A stretch of DNA of 40,697 nt from Euryarchaeota archaeon UBA36 (GCA_002496485.1 DAJW01000042.1:13972-54668); one strand, 5' to 3'; positions 8,604-17,520 are shown, numbered from the stretch's first letter. Notes: generated from the sequence alone by a model not told the origin. A program made the numbers and translations.

Positions 8604-8675
8604 TGATATATTATTATTTTGTAATTTTACATGAGTGCATATGATAATTTCTGTGAATATTCAAGTGATAGTTAG
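8604..8675 (+). promoter_or_regulatory. Possible trxB promoter and 14-codon upstream reading frame
   Basis: An AT-rich TATA-like element (ATATATTA at 8606-8613) lies about 25 bases upstream of an ATG at 8631, the spacing expected for a leaderless archaeal start. That ATG opens a 14-codon frame (MSAYDNFCEYSSDS) ending in TAG at 8673-8675, before the thioredoxin reductase ATG at 8689. Either this is a leader peptide, or transcription starts here and trxB has an untranslated leader, or trxB carries an N-terminal extension from GTG 8635. The reading is mine from spacing alone. Confidence 0.3.
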
Positions 8676-8688
8676 TGTTCGAAGTTAT

Positions 8689-9618
8689 ATGAGTGCGGGC
8701 GTGAAGAGAGTAATCATAGTAGGCTCGGGACCTGCTGGATATACTGCAGGCCTTTATACTGCTAGAGCATTGCTAGAACCCCTGATGTTTGCTGGTTATA
8801 TGTCGGGTGGGCAATTAATGTTGACATCGGATGTTGAGAATTTCCCAGGATATCCTAACGGCGTAGAAGGGCCCTCAATGATGTTAGAAATGAGGGAGCA
8901 AGCAGAAAAATTTGGACTAGAAGTTCAGGATAAAAATGTGGAGCGTGTTGATCTTACTGAAAGGCCATTTCGTTTATGGGTTGAGGATATAGAATACCAA
9001 GCTGAATCTCTTATTATTTGCACTGGAGCTGAAGCAATTTGGTTGGGGGCGGAAGGAGAAGATGAACAAAGGGGCAGAGGTATTTCCACGTGTGCGACTT
9101 GTGATGGGGCCTTTTTCAAAGATGAAGAGATAATAGTTGTCGGAGGGGGTGATTCGGCTATGGAAGAAGCCATTTTTCTTACCAGATTTGCCAGTAAAGT
9201 TACTATTATTCATAGAAGGGACGTTTTCAAGTCTTCAAAAGTAATGTTTGATAGGGCTTTAAACAATCCAAAAATTGAAATTAGAAAATTTAGAACAATT
9301 AAGAAATGGCTATCTGATGAAAATGGATTAACTGGAGCTTTACTTGAAGATCCTAGAAATGGCGAAATAGAAGAAATTATGTGCAGTGGTGCATTTATTG
9401 CTATTGGGCATAAACCGATAACCAAATTTTTGGATGGTCAGTTAGCTACTGACGATGAAGGATATATTATTAATGTCGAAAATACCATGACCAGCGTTCC
9501 AGGAGTTTTTGCTGCTGGTGATGTAGTCGATAAGAGATATCGGCAAGCAATCACTGCTGCTGGAATGGGTTGCCAATCTGCAATCGATGCGGAAAGATGG
9601 TTGGAAAATCAAGATTAG
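8689..9618 (+). CDS. trxB: Thioredoxin reductase
   Basis: An FAD-dependent NAD(P)H oxidoreductase that reduces thioredoxin or a glutaredoxin-like partner in the cytoplasm. It has 309 residues from ATG 8689, the normal size. The FAD-binding GSGPAGYTAGLYTAR is at residues 12-26, the redox-active CATC at 135-138, the second dinucleotide motif VVGGGDSAMEEA after that with HRRD downstream (typical of NADPH preference), and the C-terminal FAAGDVVD. An in-frame GTG at 8635 would add 18 residues that are not family-like, so I chose 8689. The next gene begins 1 base after its stop. The glutaredoxin-like gene at 2477-2743 could be a partner, but that is inference. Confidence 0.95.
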   Translation: MSAGVKRVIIVGSGPAGYTAGLYTARALLEPLMFAGYMSGGQLMLTSDVENFPGYPNGVEGPSMMLEMREQAEKFGLEVQDKNVERVDLTERPFRLWVEDIEYQAESLIICTGAEAIWLGAEGEDEQRGRGISTCATCDGAFFKDEEIIVVGGGDSAMEEAIFLTRFASKVTIIHRRDVFKSSKVMFDRALNNPKIEIRKFRTIKKWLSDENGLTGALLEDPRNGEIEEIMCSGAFIAIGHKPITKFLDGQLATDDEGYIINVENTMTSVPGVFAAGDVVDKRYRQAITAAGMGCQSAIDAERWLENQD

Positions 9619-9619
9619 C

Positions 9620-10027
9620 ATGGGCCGTTCTGAATTTTATATTGCTGGAAGAGGTAAGACAAAAGTAAAATTACCAAGATCTTTAATAGCTAACTTACTT
9701 TTTTCTACCCATATTTTAATTTTGATTTATATCGCCTTTGGTTGGATTAGTTCTGTTAAGTGGGTATTATGGGGGCATATTTTTCTTTATTCGGGAATTG
9801 AATTATTATGGAAAATATCTGGCTCTTGTTTCTTGACGGATTGGGAGAGAAAGATTAGAGGAATTACTGAACCTACTTCAGACACACTTTTTATGGTTAG
9901 AATAATTAAATATTTCACTAGGATTGAAGTTTCTCCAGAAAAATCAATTTTTTTCGTGAAAATTTGGGGTAGAATTGCTTGTTTAATTTCTATAATTAAA
10001 CTGTTAATTGATTATAATTTGAATTAA
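9620..10027 (+). CDS. Small integral membrane protein (weakly DUF2784-like)
   Basis: A 135-residue protein starting at ATG 9620, one base after the trxB stop; an in-frame ATG at 9587 overlaps trxB and is less likely. It has a basic N-terminal stretch (AGRGKTKVKLPRS), then hydrophobic helices at about residues 27-45, 52-70 and 110-130. The middle segment CFLTDWERKIRG recalls the CPLTxxExxLR pattern of DUF2784 membrane proteins, but the match is weak and I would not assign it. No function can be proposed. It is probably co-transcribed with trxB. Confidence 0.7.
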   Translation: MGRSEFYIAGRGKTKVKLPRSLIANLLFSTHILILIYIAFGWISSVKWVLWGHIFLYSGIELLWKISGSCFLTDWERKIRGITEPTSDTLFMVRIIKYFTRIEVSPEKSIFFVKIWGRIACLISIIKLLIDYNLN

Positions 10028-10068
10028 ATGACCGAAGAGCAAATGTGTATAGGCGATGTAGCATTAAC

Positions 10069-11172
10069 ATGGATGTACCACTTGATGGCAATGAGATTAC
10101 TAGATATTCCAGACATTTGAATCTTCCACAAGTTGGGTTAGAGGGGCAACTGAAGTTGAAAGATGCTTCAATAGTTGTAGTTGGGGCAGGTGGTCTTGGC
10201 TCACCAGTACTTCTTTATTTGGCAGCAGTTGGAGTGGGTAGAATTGGAATTATAGATAATGATGTGGTTGAATTATCAAATCTACAAAGACAAATAATCC
10301 ATAGTAATTCAAGAATTGGTGAATCTAAAGCAGAATCTGCCGCATCAAGAATTTCTGATTTAAATCCCAGAATTGAAGTTATACCTATGAATATTAGACT
10401 AAATAATGAAAATGCTTTGGAGATATTGAGAGAATTTGATGTAGTGATTGATGGAACTGATAATTTTGAAACAAGATATATTATCGGGGACATCTGTGAA
10501 GAATTAGGAATTCCTTGGATTTTCGGAAGTATTCATAGATTTGATGGGCAGGTTTCTACTTTTAATTACAAAAATGGGCCAAATTATCGGGATTTATTTC
10601 CCTCTCCTCCGCCTCTTGAACTAGCTCCAAATTGTGAAGAGGCCGGAGTTTTAGGGGTTTTACCTGGAATGATTGGGGCAATACAGGCTACAGAATCGAT
10701 TAAGATTATACTGGAGATTGGAGAGGTACTAAGAGGTAAATTACTAACATTAGATGCTTTGACTATGGAAATGAGAATATTGAAATTCTCCGCGAATTCT
10801 AATAGACCTAATGTTGGCCAAGATGAAAATAGGGTAGTATTTGATATGTTAGAAATTAGTCCAGTTGAGTATCAAAATAAAAAAAATAATGGTTGGGATA
10901 CATTTCTTCTTGATGTGAGGAGAGCTGATGAGGAAGAAATTACAAGAATTAGTGGTACTGATCTTAGAATAGAACATTTATTGATACCAGACAGAGTTTC
11001 AGAACTCCCTAAAGATAAGGATATTGTAGTATATTGCAGAAGTGGATTCAGATCCGCTGCAGTAACTCGATTTCTTTCTGAACTAGGCATTTTTTCTGGA
11101 AATATCTACAATCTCCGTGGCGGAATTCATGAATGGTCAGATACTGTAGATAATAATATTATTAAATATTAG
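10069..11172 (+). CDS. MoeB/ThiF/UBA4-type adenylyltransferase fused to rhodanese
   Basis: An E1-like enzyme that adenylates the C-terminal glycine of a ubiquitin-like sulfur carrier (MoaD/ThiS/SAMP type) and, through its rhodanese domain, can supply sulfur for Moco, thiamine or tRNA thiolation. From ATG 10069 it has 367 residues: RYSRHLNLPQVGLEGQ at 12-27, the ATP loop VVVGAGGLGSP at 36-46, DGTDNFETRY at 128-137, candidate catalytic C189 in PNCEEAGVLG, and a rhodanese domain from about 255 with active-site C323 in YCRSGFRS. The zinc-binding Cys pairs seen in most MoeB-type enzymes are missing: the usual CYRCLFP region reads NYRDLFP. A GTG at 10045 would add eight residues. The molybdoenzyme cluster downstream makes Moco synthesis a likely use. 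Confidence 0.9.
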   Translation: MDVPLDGNEITRYSRHLNLPQVGLEGQLKLKDASIVVVGAGGLGSPVLLYLAAVGVGRIGIIDNDVVELSNLQRQIIHSNSRIGESKAESAASRISDLNPRIEVIPMNIRLNNENALEILREFDVVIDGTDNFETRYIIGDICEELGIPWIFGSIHRFDGQVSTFNYKNGPNYRDLFPSPPPLELAPNCEEAGVLGVLPGMIGAIQATESIKIILEIGEVLRGKLLTLDALTMEMRILKFSANSNRPNVGQDENRVVFDMLEISPVEYQNKKNNGWDTFLLDVRRADEEEITRISGTDLRIEHLLIPDRVSELPKDKDIVVYCRSGFRSAAVTRFLSELGIFSGNIYNLRGGIHEWSDTVDNNIIKY

Positions 11173-11313
11173 TGGTATCATTGACTGTAGTTAACCGTTT
11201 TAATGTGGTTTTATATCAAAATTTTATAAAAAAATAAAAATATTTAGTAAATTGTGGTGAACTTTATAGCTAGTTAACGAATATTTGTTGTACTAGTTAT
11301 TCTTCGCATAGGT
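11173..11313 (+). promoter_or_regulatory. AT-rich intergenic promoter region upstream of E1 fusion
   Basis: A 141-base gap with long A/T tracts. Two TATA-like elements are visible: one in the A-rich run near 11222-11245 and CTTTATA at 11262-11268. The latter would place initiation about 20 bases upstream of the ATG at 11314. No reading frame or RNA gene is apparent. Confidence 0.35.
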
Positions 11314-14202
11314 ATGTCGCGGTTAAGGCAGGGCATTTGGAAGTGTCCGGATTGCTCTAAGCATCAAACTTGGAAAACCAAAAGAGATGGAGTGAATAAA
11401 TTAGATAGAAAATGCATTGGTTGTGGTAAAAGAGCCAGATTTACCATTGAAAGATCTTCATCCGGTCAAGGCAGGTCTAGATCTGTTGAGATATGGGAAA
11501 GATCGATATTGTATGACTTCGAGGACTTAGATCATGAAGTGAATCTAAGAGATGATATGGATGGAAAAGGAGATAATTTAGCATTTCAACCTGAGTTATC
11601 TACAGAAATAGGGGAAAATCAGTCTGATTTACCTCCTATTAGGGGAGTATTTTGGGATCCAGAAAGGGCTTTAGAATTCCAAAAATTGGTTGACTCTGAA
11701 GAAATCAAAAGGCGGTTTATGACTTTCGTAGCTGAGAGGCATGATGGTTATCTCGGAGTAGTTGCTGATTGTTGGATTAAAGCAGAATTTCCTGATAAAT
11801 TAAATGGGGAAGCATTTCATGAATATACAAAAATACTATTGGATGAGATTTTTAATAATCTCTCAAATAGGACACTTGAGCCTAAATTATCGGAATTGAG
11901 AGATATAGAAATTATCCCCATGAGATTGGGGACTTCCTTCCTTTCTAGAAGATTAGCAAGATTAATCACAGATCTAAAGCTCTGCTTGCGGAGAATAGGA
12001 TACTTGTACACAATTACTACACAACATAGAATTGATTGGCAACGTTGGATGATTAGGACTAGATTATTGGATGAGGAATTAAAGTCAATTTTCTCTGAGG
12101 GTTTGAAGACTCATGATGGACAAGATTTTGGCGGTAAAGGATTCAGATCTACATGGCAGGAAGCTATAGTTGCTTGTGCATCTCCTCTGACAAAGGCAAT
12201 TAATCTGCCAGAAGATCAATTCGACAAAGCGGATATTGTCGCTCCGATGATTAGAGATGTTGGGCTTGCATTAGCAATGGGACAGACTCCCTTGGAGATA
12301 ATGCTAGCTCAAGTCGGTAAGGCAGAGTCATACATGGATGGTGGAAATCCCAATAGTGGAGGTAGGGACTTGCATATAGGAAACTGGGAAAAGGGTATTC
12401 TTCCACCTACTGCCCCATTGCCCATAGCTAGTGCTACAACAACAGGAATAGCACTATCAGCAAAAAAAATGAATATTCCAAGATTTCATTTTGCTCCAGT
12501 TGGAGAAGGGTGTAGTAGTAGTGGAGAATTCTGGGAAGCAATAAACTTCGCTGGGGTAAGAGGTTTGCCAATCTGCTATATGATACAGAACAACCAAATT
12601 GCACTTGATACGTTTGCTTCAAAGCAATCGGGGGCTGAAACCTTCGGTGACAAGGGATATGCTGTAGGGATTCCATCATGGACAATTGATGGATCAGATC
12701 CGGATCAATTCTTCGCATCAATTTCTGTAGCAAGAGAATTTGCTACTATGGGTGGTGGGCCAACGCTAATACATGTGGAAACTATGAGGGGTTGTGGTCA
12801 TGCTCACCATCATGATGATTTGTACTTAGGCTCAATAAGTGGAAATCCTCCTGGATATGTTGATCGTAAATTGATTGAATATTGGGCCAATAAAGATCCT
12901 TTATCAAATCATGCAGAAAAAATGATTCATCTTGGTATCGATGAGAAGATACTCTCCAATATTCAGAGTGAAGAAGAGCAGTTAGTGAAGAAATGCAGAA
13001 AAGAATTGGAAGAAATTAGTTGGCCAGAAGGAAACTCGGTAAAAATCGGAATTACCTCAATTAGCGATGCATTTAGTCATTCTGAGCAGTTTTCTAGGAT
13101 TGAAAATACATCAGAAATTGTAAAATCACCCTTGAATATAGGGGAAATGGGGATAGAATTTTCCAATGTCGCAAATTCTTGGACATATAGTAGGTCAATT
13201 CAAAATGCTATGGTAAAAATCGCCGAAATTTTTGGTGATAAATCGATTTTTATGGGCGAAGATATGGAAATCGCTGGAGCATTTGGAATGAATTTACCTT
13301 TGAGAGCTAAAGGTCATCAAGAAAAATTACTTGATATGCCTCTTTCTGAATCAATCATTATTCATTCTGCTACTGGGGCAGCTCTTGGGGGCATGAGACC
13401 TATTGCGGAGATTCAATTTGGCGGTTTTGCAGCCCTAGCTATGAATCCCCTGATAAATAATGCAGCTCAATTAAGATGGAGGTGGGGGGCTGAAGTGCCA
13501 ATGACAATCAGAATCCCTTTAGGTGCAAAAACAAGGAGTGGGCCCTATCACGCTAATATGATTGAATCGTGGTTTGCCAACGATCCTGGATTAGTAATAG
13601 TCTTTCCAAGTAATCCTCAGGATGCATATGATCTATTGATTGAAAGTCATAATCTCCCAGATCCTGTTATTTATCTTGAACATATAGGACTTTATGGTTT
13701 GAGGGGAGGAATGACTGGTTGGGGAGATAATATTAATCAACTTGTTAAACCAAATGATGTAATGGAAAGAATCGAAAATAATGAAAGTACAATCGGGAAG
13801 GGTAAGTTAATTCGGGGAGGAAGGGATATTACGATCGTAACCTGGGGTGCAATGGTTCATGTAGCTATAAAAACCGCAAAAATCGCTTCTGAGAGAGGAA
13901 TAGAGGTTGAGATAATAGACTTGAGAACTTTATTGCCATTTGATTCGAAGATATGTGTGGAATCGGTCAATAGAACTGGTAAATTGCTAGTTCTACAAGA
14001 AGCTCAATGGACTGGTGGTTTTGGTCACACAATTAGTAGTAGGATTATTGAAGAGTCGTTTTGGAATTTGGAATATCCTCCTGTAGTAATTGGAGCACTT
14101 GATACTCCTGTTCCTTTTTCTCCAACTCTAGAGGATTTTACTATTCCTTCTGCAGATATTGTTCTTAGACACATTGAAAGGGCGTGTTCAGAAAAAAATT
14201 AG
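11314..14202 (+). CDS. Fused E1 alpha-beta 2-oxoacid dehydrogenase (branched-chain type) with N-terminal zinc ribbon
   Basis: A ThDP-dependent decarboxylase, the E1 component of a 2-oxoacid dehydrogenase complex, most like branched-chain or acetoin types. At 962 residues it is much longer than usual alpha-beta fusions (about 650-700). Residues 11-36 hold a zinc ribbon (Cys 11, 14, 33, 36). About 110-240 is a helical region I do not recognise. E1 alpha starts near 240 (RWMIRTRLLDEEL), has the ThDP/Mg motif GEGCSSSGEFWEAINFAG from 397 to NNQIALD, and ends after GHAHHHDDLY. E1 beta runs from about 618 (YSRSIQNAMVKIAEIFG, FMGEDMEIAGAFG, EIQFGGFA) to the end. No E2, E3 or lipoate ligase gene is adjacent. 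The start ATG follows a 141-base AT-rich gap. Confidence 0.9.
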   Translation: MSRLRQGIWKCPDCSKHQTWKTKRDGVNKLDRKCIGCGKRARFTIERSSSGQGRSRSVEIWERSILYDFEDLDHEVNLRDDMDGKGDNLAFQPELSTEIGENQSDLPPIRGVFWDPERALEFQKLVDSEEIKRRFMTFVAERHDGYLGVVADCWIKAEFPDKLNGEAFHEYTKILLDEIFNNLSNRTLEPKLSELRDIEIIPMRLGTSFLSRRLARLITDLKLCLRRIGYLYTITTQHRIDWQRWMIRTRLLDEELKSIFSEGLKTHDGQDFGGKGFRSTWQEAIVACASPLTKAINLPEDQFDKADIVAPMIRDVGLALAMGQTPLEIMLAQVGKAESYMDGGNPNSGGRDLHIGNWEKGILPPTAPLPIASATTTGIALSAKKMNIPRFHFAPVGEGCSSSGEFWEAINFAGVRGLPICYMIQNNQIALDTFASKQSGAETFGDKGYAVGIPSWTIDGSDPDQFFASISVAREFATMGGGPTLIHVETMRGCGHAHHHDDLYLGSISGNPPGYVDRKLIEYWANKDPLSNHAEKMIHLGIDEKILSNIQSEEEQLVKKCRKELEEISWPEGNSVKIGITSISDAFSHSEQFSRIENTSEIVKSPLNIGEMGIEFSNVANSWTYSRSIQNAMVKIAEIFGDKSIFMGEDMEIAGAFGMNLPLRAKGHQEKLLDMPLSESIIIHSATGAALGGMRPIAEIQFGGFAALAMNPLINNAAQLRWRWGAEVPMTIRIPLGAKTRSGPYHANMIESWFANDPGLVIVFPSNPQDAYDLLIESHNLPDPVIYLEHIGLYGLRGGMTGWGDNINQLVKPNDVMERIENNESTIGKGKLIRGGRDITIVTWGAMVHVAIKTAKIASERGIEVEIIDLRTLLPFDSKICVESVNRTGKLLVLQEAQWTGGFGHTISSRIIEESFWNLEYPPVVIGALDTPVPFSPTLEDFTIPSADIVLRHIERACSEKN

Positions 14203-14252
14203 CATTATTGTAATACAATACAGTCATTAGTGAATGTTAATGGGGAGCAAAT

Positions 14253-15212
14253 GTGTCTGATGTGATAATGGATATTATCGGTATTCTAGTCGGTTTTATT
14301 CTCCTAATGAGCGGTGGAGAATCATTGGTACAAGGGGCAATAAGAATTTCTGATCAGCTTAAAGTTCCAAAATTATTAGTTGGTTTCACTGTTGTTGCTA
14401 TTGGAACCTCACTTCCTGAACTAGCAGTGGCACTAGAAGCAGTCAGACAAGAAGCCGCAGAAATCGCAATTGGTAGTGTAATAGGTTCCAATGTTGCAAA
14501 TGTAATGCTTGTTTTGGGTGCTGCTGCTATTATGGGTTCCTTTGATCGCCCTGAAGATGGAGTAAAACGAGATGCTTTGGCTGTAATAATCGCCACTGTA
14601 ATTTTCTTGGTTTTTGTGTTCATGGGAGAGGTTTCAATGATTGGTGGAATATTTATGTTAACGATTTTAATATTATACATTGCATACTCCTATTATATTG
14701 GCATGAAACATGGAGATAGTGGAGATTTAGAAGATTCATGGTTGCCTGATAATATGTATTTGGCAATTCTGGCATGTTTTTTGGGTGGAGTTATGATTTG
14801 GTTCGGTGCGACAATATTAGTTTCGGGTGCCACAGGTTTGGCAGAAAAATTTGGAATTTCTGAAGCAATTATTGGGCTAACTATTGTTGCCTTGGGCACA
14901 TCTCTTCCAGAATTAGCAGTAACAGTAGTAGCTGGATTAAGGGGTCAAGGCGGAGTTGCTATTGGGAATATTCTTGGATCTAATCTAATGAATATATTAG
15001 GAATAATTGGTACTTCTGCTATTGTATCTGGGGGGATGATTGTGGGAAGTCAATTTTCTGAATTCTATGGAATTTGGATGGTTCTTATCACATCTGGATT
15101 TGTAGCATTTCTGATTTTTAGAGAAATTAATATATCAAAAAATCTAGGGTTCTTTATGATTTCAACTTATATTTCATACATGGCATACTTGGCATACTTA
15201 GGCGTTGTATAG
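14253..15212 (+). CDS. Calcium/sodium:cation antiporter (CaCA family, YrbG-like)
   Basis: A 319-residue inner-membrane exchanger with the two inverted alpha repeats of the family: GTSLPELAVAL with IGSVIGSNVANVMLVLG near residues 52-90, and ALGTSLPELAVTVV with IGNILGSNLMNILGIIG near 212-250. About ten membrane helices are expected, with the acidic ELA residues lining the ion site. By family knowledge it exchanges Ca2+ for Na+ or H+. The GTG at 14253 is preceded by GGGGAG at a spacing of about six bases; an ATG at 14268 would remove five residues. It lies 50 bases after the E1 fusion and 19 before mocA. Confidence 0.92.
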   Translation: MSDVIMDIIGILVGFILLMSGGESLVQGAIRISDQLKVPKLLVGFTVVAIGTSLPELAVALEAVRQEAAEIAIGSVIGSNVANVMLVLGAAAIMGSFDRPEDGVKRDALAVIIATVIFLVFVFMGEVSMIGGIFMLTILILYIAYSYYIGMKHGDSGDLEDSWLPDNMYLAILACFLGGVMIWFGATILVSGATGLAEKFGISEAIIGLTIVALGTSLPELAVTVVAGLRGQGGVAIGNILGSNLMNILGIIGTSAIVSGGMIVGSQFSEFYGIWMVLITSGFVAFLIFREINISKNLGFFMISTYISYMAYLAYLGVV

Positions 15213-15231
15213 AGTAACTTGAGGAATTAAT

Positions 15232-15810
15232 TTGGAACAAAAGATTTGTTGTGTGATTCTTGCAGCTGGAAGTAGTAAAAGAATGGGAGAAGAAAAGGCC
15301 TTAGTTAGACTAAATGGGGAATCATTAATTTCATGGATTTCGAAGAGATTGGTGAAAATAGGGCTTAATCCAGTAATTGTAACAAAAAAAGAGATTTTTG
15401 ATTCTGTTAAGAGTGATGTTTATCCAAACAAGGTAATACTTAATCGATCTCCTGAATTAGGCAGAACTGGATCAATTAAGGTTGGAATAAATTATCTAGA
15501 TGAACATTGTAGTGGAGATTACAGGTTGATTATAGTGCCTGTTGATAGACCGGGATTCTCGGATGAGACACTTCTTACTCTGACTTACTTACATGAAACT
15601 AGTTGCCCTCAAAAAAATAATATCGGCGGCCATCCAATTATCCTATCTCCCTCTGACGTTGATATTGTGAGGAATTCAGATTCTGCTAAATCATTAAGAG
15701 ATTTAGTAGATACTAAGAGATTTGAGGTTAGAGATGAAAATATTCATTTGAATTTAGATACAAAGAAGGATTTGGAAGAATTTAGGAAGATTTTTACTGG
15801 CATAGGATAA
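15232..15810 (+). CDS. mocA: MocA-like molybdenum cofactor nucleotidyltransferase
   Basis: A 192-residue NTP-transferase of the MobA/MocA type. The N-terminal signature is VILAAGSSKRMGEEKALV with the Lys that contacts the substrate; RTGSIKVGINYL and the metal-site PVDRPGF follow, then NIGGHPIIL. By family knowledge MocA makes the cytosine dinucleotide form of Moco used by xanthine-dehydrogenase-family enzymes, and the enzyme genes are 2-6 kb downstream, which supports MocA over MobA (GTP). The start is TTG at 15232, supported by GAGG seven bases upstream. It is the first gene of the molybdoenzyme cluster. Confidence 0.85.
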   Translation: MEQKICCVILAAGSSKRMGEEKALVRLNGESLISWISKRLVKIGLNPVIVTKKEIFDSVKSDVYPNKVILNRSPELGRTGSIKVGINYLDEHCSGDYRLIIVPVDRPGFSDETLLTLTYLHETSCPQKNNIGGHPIILSPSDVDIVRNSDSAKSLRDLVDTKRFEVRDENIHLNLDTKKDLEEFRKIFTGIG

Positions 15811-15843
15811 AAAAATTGAATTGTAGTACTTGTTCGGGGCATT

Positions 15844-16653
15844 ATGGAAATACTAGATTATCTAGCGGATGCTGATCCAGTAATTCAAGCATTTTTTGCG
15901 GGGTTATTCACTTGGGGGATGACTGCAGCGGGAGCAGGTCTTGTATTTTTCTTTAAAGAAATTAATCGTGGAGTTCTCGATGGGATGTTGGGTTTTGCTG
16001 CTGGAGTAATGATTGCAGCTAGTTGTTTTGGATTATTAGGTCCAGCCATTGACCAAACTAACGGAGAAGGTTTTTGGAAAGTTTTTCCAGCTGCAGTGGG
16101 TTTTATTCTTGGTGGGGTATGTATGAGGCTAATTGACTATTATTTACCACATCTTCATCCGGGTGCACCTCCAGAAGAGACAGAAGGAGTAAAGACGAAT
16201 TGGCATAGGAGTATGTTACTAGTTTCGGCGATCACTTTACACAACATTCCTGAAGGTCTTGCTGTAGGAGTAGCTTTTGGTGCTGCAGCTACTGGAGATA
16301 GTATGGGTGCTGCTATAGCACTAATGATTGGAATAGGAATACAGAATTTCCCTGAAGGTGCTGCAGTTTCTGTTCCATTGAGAAGGGAAGGTTTGAGTAG
16401 GAAGGAGAGTTTTTTATGGGGCCAATTGTCTGCCCTAGTTGAGCCAATATCTGCAGTTCTAGGTGCTGCTGTGATTGTATATATGAATCCTATTCTACCT
16501 TATGCTCTTGCATTTGCAGCCGGAGCAATGATTTTCGTAGTTGTGGAAGAACTGATTCCTGAATCCCATAGGGGAAAGAATGGAGATATTGCAACTATGG
16601 GAGTAATGATTGGATTTACGATAATGATGATTTTGGATGTTTGGCTTGGATAA
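15844..16653 (+). CDS. ZIP-family divalent metal transporter (GufA/ZupT type)
   Basis: A 269-residue membrane protein with about eight helices. Helix 4 carries LHNIPEGLAVGVAFG and helix 5 carries GIQNFPEGAAVSVPLRR, the two metal-binding motifs of the ZIP family; the QNFPEG form is typical of the GufA branch. A His/Pro-rich loop (YLPHLHPGAPPEE) lies between helices 3 and 4. It is predicted to import Zn2+ or another divalent ion. It sits between mocA and xdhC with gaps of 33 and 21 bases, so it is probably co-transcribed with the molybdoenzyme genes although no functional link is established. Confidence 0.92.
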   Translation: MEILDYLADADPVIQAFFAGLFTWGMTAAGAGLVFFFKEINRGVLDGMLGFAAGVMIAASCFGLLGPAIDQTNGEGFWKVFPAAVGFILGGVCMRLIDYYLPHLHPGAPPEETEGVKTNWHRSMLLVSAITLHNIPEGLAVGVAFGAAATGDSMGAAIALMIGIGIQNFPEGAAVSVPLRREGLSRKESFLWGQLSALVEPISAVLGAAVIVYMNPILPYALAFAAGAMIFVVVEELIPESHRGKNGDIATMGVMIGFTIMMILDVWLG

Positions 16654-16674
16654 TACAAAATGACATAGTTGGTA

Positions 16675-17520
16675 ATGGGAGCGGAAACTGTGACTCGTAC
16701 AACGCTGGACTGGGTTTTAAAAGAATTAGATGAAGGGTCTGTAGTTGCTTTAGCTACCGTAATAGAAGCCAGTGGAAGTGTTCCTGGAAAGCCTGGAGCT
16801 AAGTTGGCGATTTCATCGAGTGGAGAGAGACATGGTACCGTAGGTGGAGCAGGTTTGGAAAGGAAGGTAGAGTCATCACTAGAAGAACTTCTATCGCAGA
16901 AAAATTTCTCTAAGAAGGGTAAGATTGAGGTATTTATGCTGCATAAGGATGGTAGAGGATTAGAAGTTACTAAATTGGATAGTTTATGTGGTGGAAAGGT
17001 CACCATATCTATGGAAGTGATGCTGCCAATGCCACATTTACTGATTGTTGGAGGTGGTCACGTAGGACTGAGTATAGCAAATTGTTGTAAATCTCTAGGA
17101 TGGAAGTATAGTGTTCTTGATGTAAGGAGTGAATATTCGGATGTAGAACGATTTCAAAATGCTTCTGAACTCCACACATCAACAGTAAAAGATTTCCTTA
17201 AATTACAATATAAAGATAGTTTAGAAAGATTTTCTGATATACTATTATTGGGTCATGATTGGAAAATTGATCAAGAAATGCTAATTGGAATTTTACGGGA
17301 ATATGAAGGAGTTGCGCGACCAAGAATTGGAGCAATAGGTTCCAAAACAAAATGGTCCGCATTTAAGTCCGCAGCTATAGAAGAAGGAATTTTGGAAGAT
17401 AGATTAGATAATGTTAGATGCCCGATTGGAATTGATATTGGTGCTGATTCTCCGGAAGAAATTGCAATCGCAGTTTGTGCAGAAATAATAAAATTTGAAA
17501 AAAATAAAAAATCTCAATAG
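16675..17520 (+). CDS. xdhC: XdhC/CoxI-family molybdoenzyme maturation factor
   Basis: A 281-residue cytoplasmic chaperone that, in studied members, binds Moco, promotes its sulfuration and inserts it into xanthine-dehydrogenase-family apoenzymes. The N-terminal XdhC_CoxI domain reads ALATVIEASGSVPGKPGAK and HGTVGGAGLE; the C-terminal Rossmann domain begins LLIVGGGHVGLSIA near residue 123 and ends in RPRIGAIGSKTKWS and CPIGIDIGADSPEEIA. I chose ATG 16675; TTG 16669 is two codons upstream. The enzyme subunits follow after 45 bases. Confidence 0.9.
   Translation: MGAETVTRTTLDWVLKELDEGSVVALATVIEASGSVPGKPGAKLAISSSGERHGTVGGAGLERKVESSLEELLSQKNFSKKGKIEVFMLHKDGRGLEVTKLDSLCGGKVTISMEVMLPMPHLLIVGGGHVGLSIANCCKSLGWKYSVLDVRSEYSDVERFQNASELHTSTVKDFLKLQYKDSLERFSDILLLGHDWKIDQEMLIGILREYEGVARPRIGAIGSKTKWSAFKSAAIEEGILEDRLDNVRCPIGIDIGADSPEEIAIAVCAEIIKFEKNKKSQ

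Noticed and set aside
9587..9619. Earlier ATG for the small membrane protein inside trxB
   Set aside because: ATG 9620 is one base after the trxB stop, as in other junctions here, and the added residues look like shadow coding of trxB.
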